Shown here: in pieces, positions 11,513 through 23,855 of the stretch
Layout: every line of letters begins with the position of its first letter
Numbering within the stretch: the first letter of the stretch is position 1
Source: Isoetes taiwanensis
Taxonomy: Eukaryota; Streptophyta; Lycopodiopsida; Isoetales; Isoetaceae
Direction: 5' to 3'
Assembly: GCA_021234155.1 (NCBI GenBank)
Contig: JAJEKV010000201.1
Coordinates: 122,001 to 186,000 of the forward strand
Length of the DNA: 64,000 nt
Program-made: the position numbers and the translations under genes
The notes under the pieces: generated by a model
What the model was told of the DNA's origin: nothing
Database searches by the model: none
What the model saw: only the letters and a program-made list of their open reading frames with translations

Positions 11513-12013
11513 AAGTTTGTTTTTTAGAAAATCCCTGATCCAAGTACTTTTTTTAGAAAACCCCTGACCCAAGTGCTTGGTTATTTTTTTTGTTTTTTAT
11601 TCAGCCAATAGAACGTCATAACAGGTCAAACGTGTTTGATGGACTAACTAATTGTGGAGACTTGGGACAGATAATCAGTTGCAACGTCTGATAAGCGTAT
11701 TGTTCAATACGCACCAAATTTTGAGGGTGCCAAATTCATGTACTGAAAAACATCAAAGAAATAAAAATTATTTTTTCTTCTCTATTTTGATGTTTTTGAT
11801 ATCTTACTTTCAGAGATTGTGTATTTGTGTCTAGATTTTGCCATTTCAAGGGTGTTTCTTTGCAAAAAAACAAACTTGTCACTTAATGAAGAGCCAAAAT
11901 GAGGGGGGAAAAAAATTGAATCTTTTCAAATTCTCAAGTTTATCTAAAAAAGGCCAATTTTAAGAGCATGGTGTTTTTTTAAAGGGAATCTTTGAAACGG
12001 GAGTTCTGCAACA

Positions 12014-12038
12014 CTCCCGTTTAATTTGCAATCTTGTT
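12014..12038 (-). repeat. Right terminal inverted repeat
   Basis: Reverse complement of the left TIR with two mismatches. A second partial copy of the AAACGGGAG piece lies just inside, near 11995, as it also does at the left end near 4481. Confidence 0.8.
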
Positions 12039-14054
12039 AGGAACCTAACCATGTATGTTTAGGTAAGATAGATTAGATCTTATTCAGTATTTTGATGATG
12101 ATGTTCCATTCTATGCTCTCCTATGTATGTGGAAAGGGGGTAGAGACCTTGAAACCTTCAATAGCAGATGATCTTAGATAACCTCATTAATTCCCAATTA
12201 ATGCGGCCCGCGTACAAGAGCCTGTCTGGTTGTGAGTGGTGGTGCTAGACCGGTGGAGTAAGGGGGACTTGTCCCATCACTGATTGATCCCTCTGGTGTG
12301 TAAAGCCTACCAAAGATCTTAGCGGGCTAGGCTTAATGGTTTGCCACTGCGTGTGGGCAAGGCATGAGCTCGACCCCTCTTGGGTGATGCGTCGCCTTCA
12401 ATGAGGTTCAAGTCAAATACGGGCAGTGGCCCTCTAGCTGCCTGTGATGGGCATGCATGCCTCTGGAGGGGAGGTGACTCTCCTCCTGCCTCATCGGGAC
12501 TGGGGAGATGCAACCCAGTAGTAGCCCCCTGGCTACGTACCCGGCAGGCTATGGTCTAGTGCCTATACTCTTCACCTATTCTGCAAAGTATGCACGGGAG
12601 GGCGGATGGAGCGGACTACCCAACAACCATGTTCCTATGCCAGCCCAATCCATTCTTATGAACATCTGCAATGACTTCTGGAGGCCTAAGCCATCAGTCC
12701 ATACCCTGGAGTCTAAGCCATTGGGTAGGATTCCCTATGTGATGGTGATATTGTTGATATATTATTATATGTATGTTATGGTATAGTTACCCTTCGAGGT
12801 GACTCTGTTTACATTTGATGTCATGTGCTTATGTTTACTCACACTTCCACAGCTAGGACGGTCCCGAGGGAAGACAGAATAGATGACCCATCCATTCTTC
12901 CTCATCGATCCAATGATAAGGGATTGGTGTCAGATGGATGGCCCCTGTCCGTTTGGCTTCTAGGGGGACGGACTCTGCCTTCCGATAAGATGGGAGCATC
13001 GTAGAAGAAGTAGGGGACGTCACATTTGATTAGTTCCCCCGGACTGATCTTGGAAATTTTTGGACCTTCCCGAAGAAGGCGGCCCTTGAACGGAGGATTC
13101 AACGGTCGAATAGGGGAACCGGGCTCCCAGAGGATGGCCATTAGCGTACGGCCCACCGAGGGAGCGCTGCCAAGAAAGGCTACCTCAGGAACGTTTTTAA
13201 GTCCCGCCTCCCGGGGTGTGGACTCTCCCCTCTTGTGAGGCAGCCGTGCAAGGTCCTGGCCTTGCTTGACTTGGGGAAGGGTGCCGACTCGGTTGCCCTG
13301 CAACGGGCTGCTGCGACCGTTCTAATGCTAACCCTTTGATCTAGACCTTCTCCGAAAATTATGAAAATTGGGTTGTGTGCTGGTGAATAAGGAAGCCAGC
13401 CAACAAAAAATCAGAATTTAATTTCATACAATGCATTAATTACGAATTTATAAATGTCTTGCCACTGCAAAAGCGCCCCTCGACTTCTAAGTGCCACATC
13501 GGGAGGAGGACAGGTCCAAACTTCGTTCCGTCAGTTCTCATTGCTTCGTGTTCTCAACTGCAGCTTCTGGCCATGTCCCAAGTGCAAAAGACCAAAACTT
13601 GGCCGCCAAAATGCAAACCCTTCTAGAACCTGGAAACTCATAGGGTTTACGTTTTGGAGGCCCTATCCTTGTCAGATTCGGCTGGGATCTTGCGCTTTAT
13701 TTTGATGTAGAGGGTGGGGGGTGTTGACGCCAGAGAACGGATCTTAAAAACCCCCTGGAAGCTGTTTGCCCTAAAAATCCTCTTCCAAAGGCCCTGGGGA
13801 CGAACGCGCAATGTCCCCTCTCCGGAACTGTGACTTGGCTCTGCCAATGGACTCAGAACGTTGACATTGCCCTGGGGACCAAGTTCTGTGGTCAGAAGAC
13901 TACCCCTCCTCCAAGAAGCGCCAAAGTAGCTCATGTCCAGCACGCTTGTAGTCAATGGGCCTAGGATATAGATGCTGAATACTGCCGTGTTGGGCATAGG
14001 TACTTTCTTTTGCAAAACTAACTTTGTAACTTGCTCTCTAGGATAATTTCCCAA

Positions 14055-14262
14055 CCTAGGCTCCAACATGCCATATGGGCTCCAACATGCCACCTAGGCT
14101 CCAACATGCCAAGGTGGCTCAAACATGCCACCTAGGCTCTAACATGTCACCTAGGCTCAAACATGCCAAGGTGGCTCCAACATACCACGCGGGCTCCAAC
14201 ATGCCAAGGTGGCTCAGGCATGCCACCTAAGCTCAAGCATGCCACCTAGGCACTCCAAGTGG
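14055..14262 (-). repeat. CATG/GAGCC array, left arm
   Basis: Degenerate units of about 19-20 bp of the type CATGCCACCTAGGCTCCAA and CATGCCAAGGTGGCTCAAA. Orientation is opposite to the arrays at 15810 and 18010. Confidence 0.85.
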
Positions 14263-15809
14263 TGACATGGCATGCCAAGTAAGCAAAGCAAGTTTTGACT
14301 AGGCCAAAAATGAAAAGATATCCATCTTTGGTCTTTTCATTGGATGATGTTGGCAAATTTTGGATGACATGGCTAGATGGTGGTGACGTGGACATGATGA
14401 CTAGGACTTTATGCAAGAAATATGATAACCTTTAGAATTTTTGGTAGAGGAGTTTGGCAAGGGATAGAAGAAAGGGATCTTGAAGAACTTAAAGCGCTGA
14501 CACCCTTCCGCAAATCGAACCAGGCCAGGACTTTGCGCAGCTTCCTCACCAGAGGGGAGAGGCCAGACCCCAGGAGACGGACCTCAGAAATGTTGGGGGC
14601 AGCCTTTCCTGCCAGTGTTCCTTCGTGAGGGCAAATGCCAATGCCTCTTCCTCCCCCCTCCCTCCCCACGGAGCTCGGTTTCCCTATCATTTGTTGAATC
14701 CGCTGTTCAAGTAACTTGCTTCGAGCAGGTTCAAAAAAATTCAAGATCCGTACGGGAGAACTTATCAAACCGTGAAGCATCCTCTCATCGACCATGTAGA
14801 AACCCAAGTGTTTTGTCGTTCGGGCTGTATAAAGGCTCTAGAATGGAGATTCGACTTTGCCATGTCGTCCGGAATGACGAAATTACCCTAGGGACCAAGT
14901 TATATGGTCATTTTTGGCAACAAAAGAAACACGAACCCTCTACATGGCAGTATTCCGCAGCCACCTCTTAGGCCAATTGACTACGAACGTGTTGGACATG
15001 AGCTACTTTGGTGCTTCTTGGAGAAGGGGTGGTCTTCTACCCACGAACCTTGGTCTCCAGGGTAATATCGACGTTTTGAGTCCATTGGAAGAGTCAGTTC
15101 ATAGTTCTGGAGTGGGAGAGTTGCCCGTCCATGGCCAGGGGCCTTCAGGAGAGGACCTTTGGGGTGAACTGCTTCCGAAAGGTTTTAAGGGTCCGTCTTC
15201 TGGCATCAACACCATCCCTCTACGTGATGACATTGTGCAAGATCCAAACTCTGGGATTTCAGTTGTCATGGCTCTGCATGCATGTTTATAAAAGATGCAC
15301 TTAGTTATCCAAGAAATCGACCACGTTTAGGCCTCCGAAACATAAACCCTGTGTGTTTCTAGGTTATTGTAGGGTTTACGTTTCGGAGGCCAAAACGTGG
15401 TCATTTTCTTGAATAACTATGTGCATCTTTTCTAAACATGCATGCAGAGCCATGGCAACTGAAATAATAGTGTTTGGATCTATTGCCAATCCCGAATGAT
15501 CCCAAAAAAGTTTGCTATTGCAAAAGGTGCTCTTGACTTCTAATTGCGACACTGGAAGGAGGATAAATCCAAACCCCATTCCGTCATGCATCGCGTTTTC
15601 AACTGAAGCTTCTAGACCATGTCCTAAGTGCAACCGACTAAAACTGGACCTCCATAACGTAAACCATTCAATAACCTAGCAACACACAGGGTTTACGTTT
15701 CGGAGGCCATATCCTAGTCAGATTCGACCAGGATCTTGCATAATGTTATCAACTAGAGGGAGGGTGTTGATGCCAGAAGACGAACCCTTAAAACCTTCCG
15801 AAAGCAGTT

Positions 15810-16650
15810 CGCCCCGCATGTTGGAGCCCAGGTGGTACATTGGAGCCCACGTGGCATGTTTGAGCCACCTTGTCATGTTGGGGCCTAGGTGGCATGTTTG
15901 AGCCACGTTGGCATGCCTGAGCCACCTTGACATGTTGAGCCTAGGTGGCATGTTGGAAGCCGCATGCCATGTTTAAGCCACCTTGGCATGTTTGAGCCGA
16001 GTGGCATGTTTGAGCCACCTTGGCATGTTGGAGCCTAGGTGGCATGTTGGGAGCTCAGGTGGCATGTTCAAGCCACCTGGCATGTTGGAGCCTAGGTGGC
16101 ATATTGGAGCCCACGTGGCATATTTGAGCCACTCTGGCATGTTTGAGCCTAGGTGGCAGGTTGGTGCCTAGGTGGCGTGCTTGACCTTGGCATGTTGGAG
16201 CTTAGGTGGCATGTTGGAAACCACATTGCATGTTTGAGCCACCTTGGCATGTTAGGGCCTAGGCAGTATGTTTGAGCCACCTTGGCATGTTGGAGCCTAG
16301 GTGGCATGTTGGAGCCCGCATGGCATGTTTGAGCCACCTTGGCATGTTTGAGCCTATGTGGCATGTTTGAGCAACCTTGGCATATTGGATCCCACGTGTC
16401 ATAATGGAGTCCACGTGGCATGTGTGAGCCACCTTGGCATGTTGGAGCCTAGGTGGCATGTTGGAGCCCACGTGGCATGTTTGAGCCACCTTGGCATGTT
16501 TGAGCTACCTTGTCATGGTGGCATGTTTAAGCCACCTTGGCATGCTTGAGCCACCTTGGCATGTTGGAGCCTAGGTGGCATGTTGGGGCCCACATGGCAT
16601 GTTTGAGCCACCTTGGCATGTTTGAGCCACCTTGGCATGTTGGAGCCTAC
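15810..16650 (+). repeat. CATG/GAGCC array, central
   Basis: About 40 degenerate 19-20 bp units alternating CATGTTKGAGCCTAGGTGG and CATGTTTGAGCCACCTTGG, a higher-order period near 39 bp. It sits between the inverted arms of the complex. Short frames here are repeat artefacts. Confidence 0.9.
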
Positions 16651-18009
16651 CATGTTTTGGCCTCGGAAACGTAAACCCTGTGTGTTGCTAGGTTATTGTA
16701 GGGTTTACATTTCGGAGGCCAAAACGTGGTCATTTTCTTGGATAGCTAGATGTACCTTTTCTAAATATACATGCGGAGCCATGGCAACTGAAATAACTGA
16801 GTTTGGATCTATTGGCCATCCCGAATGATCCCAAACAATTTTGCTACTGCAACGCTCTTGACTTCTAATTGCCACACTGGGAGGAGAATAAATCCAAACT
16901 CCATTCCGTCAGTTCCTATTGCTTCGCATTTTCAACTGCAACGTCCCGACCATGTCCCAAGTGCAACCGACTAAAACTCGACCTCCATAACGTAAACCCT
17001 TCAATAACCTAGCAACACACATGGTTTACGTTTCGGAGGCCATATCCTAGTCAGATTCGACCAGGATCTTGCACAATGTCATTACATAGATGGAGGGTCT
17101 TGATGCCAGAAGAAGGACCCTTAAAACCTTTCGGAAGTAGTTCGTCCCAAAGGTCCTCTCCCGAAGGCCCCTGGCCACGGACGTGCAATTCTCCCACTCC
17201 GGAACTGTGAACTGACTCTGCCAATAGCCTCAAAACGCCGACATTACCCTGGGGACCACGTTTCGTGTGCAGAAGACCACCCCTTCTTCAAGAATCACCA
17301 AAGTAGCTCATGTCCAACACGTTCGTAGTCAATTGGCCTAGGAGGTGGCTGTGGAATACCGTTATGTAGAGGGTTCGTGTTTCTTTCGTTGCCAAAAATG
17401 ACCATGTAACTTGGTCCCATTTGTAATTTCGCCATTCCGGACGACATGGCGAAGTCGAATCTTCATTTCAGAGCCTTTGTACTGCCCGAACGACAAAACA
17501 CTTGGTTTTCTACGCGGTCAACCCGCAGGACGCTTCATGGTTTAATAAGTTCTCCCGGACGGATCTTGGATTTTTTTGAGCTTACTCGAAGCAGGTTGCT
17601 TGAATGACGGATTCAACGGTCGGATAGGAAAATTGAGCTCCCGGAGGGGGGAGAATTGGCATTGGCCCTCCCAGAGGAGCACTGATAGGAAAGGCTGCCT
17701 CGACAACCTTTCGGAGGTCCATCTCTTGGGGTCTGGCCTCTCCCCTCTGGTGAGAAAGCTGCGCAAAGTCCTGGCCTGGTTCGATTTGGGGAAGGGTGTC
17801 AGCGCTTTAAGTTCTCCAAGATCCCTCTATTCTATCCCTTGCCAAACTCCTCCACAAAAATTTCAAAGGTTATCATATTTCTTGCATAAAGTCCTAGTCA
17901 TCATATCCATGTCACCATCATCTAGTCATGTCACCTAAAATTTGCCAACATCACCCGAAAAGACCAAAGATGGACATCTTTTCATTTTTGGCCTAGTCAA
18001 AACTTGACC

Positions 18010-18375
18010 TTGATTACTTGGCATGCCATGTCACCACTTGGGGTGCCTAGGTGGCATGCTTGAGCCTAGGTGGCATGCCTGAGCCACCTTGGCATGTTGG
18101 AGCCTAGATGGCATGTTGGAGCCACCTTGGCATGTTTGAGCCTAGGTGGCATGTTTGAGCCAGCTTGGCATGTTGGAGCCCACGTGGCATTATGGAGTCC
18201 ACGTGGCATGTTTGAGCCACCTTGGCATGTTGGAGCCTAGGTGGCATGTTTGAGCCCACCTTGGCATGTTTGAGCCACCTGACATGTTTGAGCCTAGGTG
18301 GCATGTTGGAGCCTAGGTGGCATGTTTGAGCCACCTTGGCATGTTTGAGCCTAGGTGGCATGTTTGAGCCAAGTG
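18010..18375 (+). repeat. CATG/GAGCC array, right arm
   Basis: The same unit family as the central array, in the opposite orientation to the left arm, which completes the inverted arrangement. Confidence 0.87.
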
Positions 18376-18676
18376 GACAGAAAATTTGTCCATTGCACAT
18401 CCCTATGGCAGACACTCAAATGATGATATCTTGAGTGTTTTTTAACATTTCTGGCTGATATTTGAAATGACTATCAGGGAACTTGTAGGAACATGTGGAA
18501 AGAAATTTGGCTTGATTTGGAACTAAGGTGATGGAGAGAAATTGGATATATTTTTCTCTCAATGAACTGTAAGAAAAAACTAGCAAATAATTTTTTGAAT
18601 CCTGATTTCTATAAGGTTTTTGTTGTGTGTTTTCAACTCCTGCATGCTCAAAAAATGGATTTGAGGCATAAAAAAG

Positions 18677-18847
<171 letters not shown>

Positions 18848-19056
18848 ATCTGATAGACTTGTTGGTCCCCATGGATGTTAAAGTTAAATTCAGTTCAATT
18901 CAATTTTGGGATCTTCATAATGCCTTTGCATTCTAGTTTTCTATAAGCATGAGGGGTAGAGGGACAATAGATGAGATATTGCATTTTTACACATGGCATG
19001 TAATGACAACATATCTTATATTATAATGTTATTGTGTAAGTGTTGGACCCAAACCC

Positions 19057-20035
19057 TAATTTGGGCCCCCATTTGATGAAATCAATGGAGGAGATGATGC
19101 CACGTCAGTTCTTAAAGATAACATGGTTTTTTTTTTGCTAGGGTCAGTGAGGGCGGCAAGAGCACCTTCGAAAGCTGTTAGCTCCTCCTCCGAGAATGCT
19201 TCTTCGGATCGCATCATCACCAAAACAGCACAATCTCCTATATCCCGAGGAATCATTCCCGATAGCCCGCTTCAAGAGAGATCCAGAGTACCATGGTGTT
19301 GTATGAAGCTCGATTCGGTATGGCTATCTGCTGAAAATCAGCCAGATTTCAGTGGTATGGAACCGGAGAGTTGGTTGTGTGATAGCACAAGGCAATCCAG
19401 GGAGAGAAGTTGGCCTATCTCTTGGGGAATAGAACCGTAAATATTATTGTATCCAAGGTTGAGCGTGTTTAACCGAAAGTGCAATTACAAAGGTGGGAAG
19501 GTATGCTACCGCATGTGGTTGTGTGAGATTGAAAGCACATCCAAGTTGGAGAGCTGGCCTAATTCTGGTGGCAAAGGACCTTCTAACAAGTTGTAATCAA
19601 GAATCGATCTTTGAATGTCTTTAGGTTCCCAACATAGGAAGAAATATGGCCTTCAAAGAAATTATTGCTTGCAAAGATTTCCATCAAGGTAGACGAATTC
19701 CAAATCTCATCCGCAAAACTCCCCGTGGAAGTTGTTGGCACCGATGTCCGAGAATAACCAAAGGCGGGGATTGAAGGTAAGCGGCGCGGGGGACCCGTTA
19801 GCGGTTTGAGGTGAGATCAAGATCCGTCAAATTTGCACGCTTTAAAAGTGTTGGTAATATTTCCAACAGGAGATTTTTGTTAAGTGTCAACTGCCTTAGA
19901 GAACCTGCATTGCAAATATCGGTGGAATTGTGCCTGTGAGTTTGTTATTATCAAGGGCAAGGTCCGTGAGAGCGGTGCGCGGTTTCCAAGCTCGGAGGTA
20001 AGGAGCGGGGCAAGGTCATGCGGATATGGTGGAGC
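19057..20035 (-). pseudogene. Leucine-rich-repeat receptor-type gene fragment
   Basis: Minus-strand reading gives typical plant extracellular LRRs in several frames: LTDLALDNNKLTGTIPP near 19970, LLEGPLPPELGQLSNLDVLS near 19570, NLGYNNIYGSIPQEIGQL followed by LVLSHNQLSGSIP near 19400-19450, and MIPRDIGDCAVL near 19240. These fit the LxxLxLxxNxLxGxIP consensus of receptor kinases and receptor-like proteins. Frameshifts and stops separate the pieces. No kinase domain or signal peptide is seen. It lies inside a Helitron on the opposite strand, which suits gene capture. Which LRR subfamily it came from cannot be said. Confidence 0.8.
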
Positions 20036-20249
20036 GAGGGAAGGTCGAAAGGGGGCCATGGCGGTCTGGCCCCTAATTTGCACGACCGAATTACAAAGAA
20101 GATTTTGCTTACTTTTGTTTTCTTGGGTTTGAAAGGCGGAGAGGTTTGAACGGCTGAAAGTTTGCCTTCTACCCGTGGCCGAACTATAGCAACAGTCAGC
20201 CAAATCTTCCAAAGCAGAATATTTTGGGAATGCAAGTGGCCTCATTGAT

Positions 20250-22890
20250 GTTCATGCCACCATAAATGAATTTGAGTTCAAAACGAGTGGATTTTGTACC
20301 GGGTGTGCAAATAGGTCTCCAATGCAGGCTCACACGATTGGTTAAGCGAGGGTTTTCAAGCCATATCTGTTTCCTTCAAACCGCAATCGGTCATTAAATT
20401 TGAACTGTGCTTGCTTAACAATGACTTTTAGTCTTCAACGACCTACAACATGTGTTTTATTTAGACCATCTCTGTATTTTGTTTCCGTTTTATATCGGCA
20501 AGGTTTTTGTTATGTAGGCCAGGCCATTATCCTCTCACTATTGCCATATTATCTTTGAATGATTTAAGTTGTCCCCGGCTCTTTTTGCGGGATATTGCTT
20601 ATTGGGAAAGGCCCCTTTGTAATACTTTGATTAATCGCAATGAAGAGTATTGCTCATAATGCTAAGGGGAGTTGAGACTCTTTTACAAACAAAAAGGTAA
20701 GGGTTCATGCTTTCTTGGCATCTTTGTTGGATTGACATGCTTGATCATATCTTCTACAAGGTTTTTTGTGAAGGTTTTAAGCACTCCAAGTGCTCCAGGT
20801 GCACCGGTTTTTGGAGAAATATGCTCCAGTTTGTCGGTCTACATGTAATCGTGCATATGGTACATAAAAAGATCTTAAATTCTATGGCAATCCATTGCAT
20901 ACTTTCTCTAGCTAAGAATTGTTTATCCTCCTCCATTGCATACTTTCTAGCATACGGTTATCATTCATGTCACTTATCCTCACAAATTGGTCCATTTTGA
21001 TTCAGATGGACATTTTATGTTGATTTATATGGATGTAGATTTTCAAGTCCGTTTTTTGTTTGCTATATTGCACATATAATTACTTTTTTAGTAATGTCTT
21101 TGCGCCGCGAGGCGATTCTTTGGTGTAGTTTGCTTTACTCTAGCATTTCATAGTGTGCAAGACACTCCGCAGGTAAATATTATGAAAGAATAAAATCCCA
21201 AATGATCACGGTTGTTTTGCGTGAGAGGTGTGTTCTGGAACAAAGATAGGCAAAGGCCTTATTAGTAACGAAATTGGGTAAGCATGTACAATAGCAAAAG
21301 CTTTAAGTATGTGCGAGATATGATTAAAAAGACTCTAAAACTAACCAGCTCATTAACACGCATTGTTGTTCTAATTTCAAATTCCATTTTGAAATATTAA
21401 ATGTAAAACTATTTGGAATGCAATTTAGCAAGAACGCTTCCCAATTTCTGTTGCTAGAATTGGTCATTTCTTGATGTGTCTAGAACTTAGAGACACGGAG
21501 AAGTGATATGGAAGAGAACCCCATGAGGTGGTAAGTCCTATTTTTTCCAAAATATCCTGCAAATCGATATAGTTGAATATAGCTTTTTGAATAGGTTTGC
21601 TTTGGTATTTCAAGGAATCCCATGAGCAAAAATTAAGTAGCATTTCCCAATCATCTGTTCTTTGGAATGAGTTCCCTAAAAAGCAAAGACACGTATGATG
21701 TAGAAGAGGACCCAATGTGAGAATATATTTTGGTCCCATTATAGAAAATGCAGCAATCCCTATGTACTCAATATGTGAAATGATGAACATATTTTTATTA
21801 ATAGCTCGAAAATAGTCCTTTCTATTTCATTGTTTCACAGGCCTTAAAGAATAGGATATAGTTGGTTCATATAATAGTATGTTTTGGCACAAAGTTTAGT
21901 ATTTTAAAATGAATTCTCATGTATGCAGTTGACTGCCACAAAGTTTAGTGTACTATAGTTTCTAATCAATCTTTCTCACCGAATAATCATGTTTTCTAAG
22001 AATGATTTCAAAAATGTTTTGGCTTTATCTATATTCCTATGGGATATGTGTCCCTCACGTGACTACTACAAGTTTTAGAAGTGTACTTTCATTGAATTCT
22101 AAACAATAATTGTCCTCACAAGTTTGCACACACATTTCACAATCCACAACACAATATCTTGGAGTAATGTACACATACACAATAGCTTAAGCTCATCAAT
22201 GTCCCCCACCCCCCAAAAAAAGAAAAAGAAAAAAGAAAATCAATGTCCAAGTCCTTCATACAACAACCAATATAACACGTCGTTTCTAAAGCCCAAGATC
22301 GTCAAACAACCCTTAATCACTCTTCGTATATAGATTGCCCACCGTAGGCAGACAATTTTCTAATGAGGCAATGTTGTAATCCTTGCGAAGTTGTTCTATA
22401 TTTTGGGATATTATTTCTAAAGTAATAATACTACATTTTCTCTTATTTGTGGTGATTGCTCAGTGATGATAACATCAAAGTCCATATGTAAGGAAAGTCC
22501 ATATGTAAGGAGGGATTAGCAATAAATAGCCATGTGAATTGAATTGAATTGAATGTATTTTCATTGTTGTTGACACAAAATCTTTATCAAAGCTTGGATA
22601 TGAACTAAATTAACTCTTATCTTTATGCTCCTCTTTGAAGATGCATATAGGAACAACATGCTGACACAAAAACCATATCAAAGCTTGGATATAAATGCTC
22701 CTAATGCTCCTATTTTGCATCAAATACAACTACAGGTCATACCCACCTCGCACCGCCTTAGACTCCACAAAATAAAAACCAGCATTGGTTGGGTTCTATA
22801 GGCTTTTAATTCAATTCAATTCTATATTCTACAGAGTGGTGAGTAGCAGAGTGGTGAGACTGGTGAATGGTGATCATTTATAGGTTCTCA
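20250..22890. other. Helitron interior without recognisable genes
   Basis: AT-rich sequence with scattered short frames, none resembling a known family. Small duplications include AAAGTCCATATGTAAGG twice near 22480-22515, and an imperfect repeat with TATCAAAGCTTGGATAT near 22590 and 22680. Confidence 0.4.
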
Positions 22891-22896
22891 ACTTAT

Positions 22897-22924
22897 GCCC
22901 AGCAACGCTGGGCATCGTTACTAT
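22897..22924 (+). other. Damaged Helitron 3' terminus
   Basis: A perfect hairpin (22897-22913) and ATCGTTA, but CTAT instead of CTAG at 22921-22924. It was likely inactivated or bypassed. A degenerate hairpin (GCCCAGCAACATTGGGC) also lies near 22970. Confidence 0.75.
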
Positions 22925-23182
22925 CATTGTTAAGGTGTATGGCCCCTCATATAAAAAAAAATCCATATAGCCCAGCAACATTGGGCTTGCCTTTCTTAGA
23001 AGATATTAAGAAACTATGCCAATGTATCAAACTGTTCTACGCCTAGGAACATGATTGCAGAAGCTTCTAACAGGGATGAATTGGAAAGCAAGCTAGAGAC
23101 CGAACGAAAGGATAAAGCATAGAGTGTTGAGTAGCACCTTGGTATAACTGTTGCCTTTATCATTTATAAGTTCTCAATTTAT

Positions 23183-23210
23183 GCCCAGCAACGCTGGGCA
23201 CTGTTACTAG
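23183..23210 (+). other. Helitron 3' terminus
   Basis: Hairpin 23183-23199 followed by ACTGTTA and CTAG, then T. Confidence 0.9.
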
Positions 23211-23337
23211 TATAATACTTTATGGGGTGTCATATGGATGGGAGCAGTGCAATGATTGTATAATGATGCTTACAAAATTGATACCACACCCCTTTAGAGA
23301 ACCATACATCCTTTAGAAAAAACCTCCTTAAAAACTA

Positions 23338-23643
23338 CACTTACTTATAAACCGCACCTCCAAATACTACATCTCCTTAGAAACATCACCACCTCAAAAG
23401 AAAAAACCACAGTTCCTTTAACAAAAAACATACCTCCTTAAAAAACCACACGTCCTAAAAAACAAAGACCACAGCTCCTTAAAAAAAAAACACTTACTTA
23501 TAAACCACACCTCCAAAAACTACACCTCCTTAGAAACACCACTACCTCAAAAGAAAAAACCACAGTTCTTTTAACAAAAAATATACCTCCTTAAAAAACC
23601 ACACATCCTGAAAAACAAAAACCACAGCCCCTTAAAAAAATAA
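23338..23643. repeat. 153-bp tandem repeat, two copies
   Basis: Units start at 23338 and 23491 (CACTTACTTATAAACC), about 93% alike. They are rich in CCACACCTCCTTAAAAAA-type pieces, which continue less regularly on both sides. Confidence 0.9.
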
Positions 23644-23855
23644 CAGTGGACGTTCCTTGTCCACTTAAAAAACAACACCGTTAGTTAGTAAAACCACACC
23701 TCCACAGAACTACATGTAGGTTTTTTTGAAATCTCTGAATAAAGAACATGTGGACCTAAGAAAACTATACTTTTCAACAGTGGACCAAAACGCGGGGTGA
23801 GTGTGTAGATTGTTGAGTTTTAATATTGTTCTTGTTATTGTATCCGCAGTTCAAC

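Larger units (their letters stand above)
4447..12038. mobile_element. 7.6 kb TIR DNA element carrying a gene fragment (Pack-type)
   Basis: Ends match as inverted repeats: 4447-4471 against the complement of 12014-12038 agree at 23 of 25 bases (AACAAGRTTGCAWATTAAACG...). Weaker similarity continues inward (AAAGATTCCC, TTTGCAAAGA). AGGA flanks both sides (4443-4446 and 12039-12042), a possible short target duplication. No transposase is visible inside, so it is non-autonomous. It carries a DUF985 cupin pseudogene and later received a Helitron. The superfamily is not settled. Confidence 0.75.
3949..13024 (+). mobile_element. 3' LTR of the chromovirus, split by a TIR element
   Basis: The LTR opens with TGTGACGT at 3949 right after the polypurine tract. 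Its proposed end is ACGTCACA at 13017-13024, the exact reverse complement, as LTR termini should be. The two parts (3949-4446 and 12039-13024) total about 1.48 kb and are separated by the TIR element at 4447-12038. Possible TATA-like sequence (TGTATAAGG) near 4163. The end at 13024 is inferred from the 8-bp inverted terminus alone, as no second LTR is present to compare. Confidence 0.7.
13025..18375. repeat. Fold-back-like complex of inverted and direct repeats
   Basis: The segment 14400-15290 is a diverged reverse complement of about 17000-17905: for example, ACTAGGACTTTATGCAAG near 14400 matches the complement near 17900. A unit with GGTTTACGTTTYGGAGGCC recurs in direct orientation near 13645, 15370, 15690, 16700 and 17025, with inverse pieces around 15330. 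Another unit (GATTCAACGGTCGRATAGG) occurs near 13100, inverted near 14690, near 17605, and again inverted at 30190-30350. Frames of 80-150 codons here (for example 12902-13303 and 13647-14093) read in several directions of the same repeat and look like no protein I know. Probably an unclassified repetitive element family. Confidence 0.65.
19014..23210 (+). mobile_element. Helitron with LRR-gene fragment (4.2 kb)
   Basis: 5' end TCTTATATTATAATGTTATT at 19014 after host A. The 3' end has hairpin GCCCAGCAACGCTGGGC (23183-23199) and CTAG (23207-23210) followed by T. The 5' terminus matches those at 6036 and 49921. It contains an LRR pseudogene on the minus strand and a second, damaged 3' end at 22897-22924. 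Pairing of this 5' end with this 3' end is inferred from position, as the host target cannot be checked. Confidence 0.7.

Noticed and set aside
12902-14093. Frames of 83-148 codons in the fold-back region
   Set aside because: Diverged repeat copies in opposite orientation open frames in both directions; no family resemblance.
15718-18415. Frames with Cys/His-rich periodic pattern (THCHLGSNMPR-like)
   Set aside because: Produced by the CATG/GAGCC tandem arrays; the C/H spacing is not a zinc-finger consensus.
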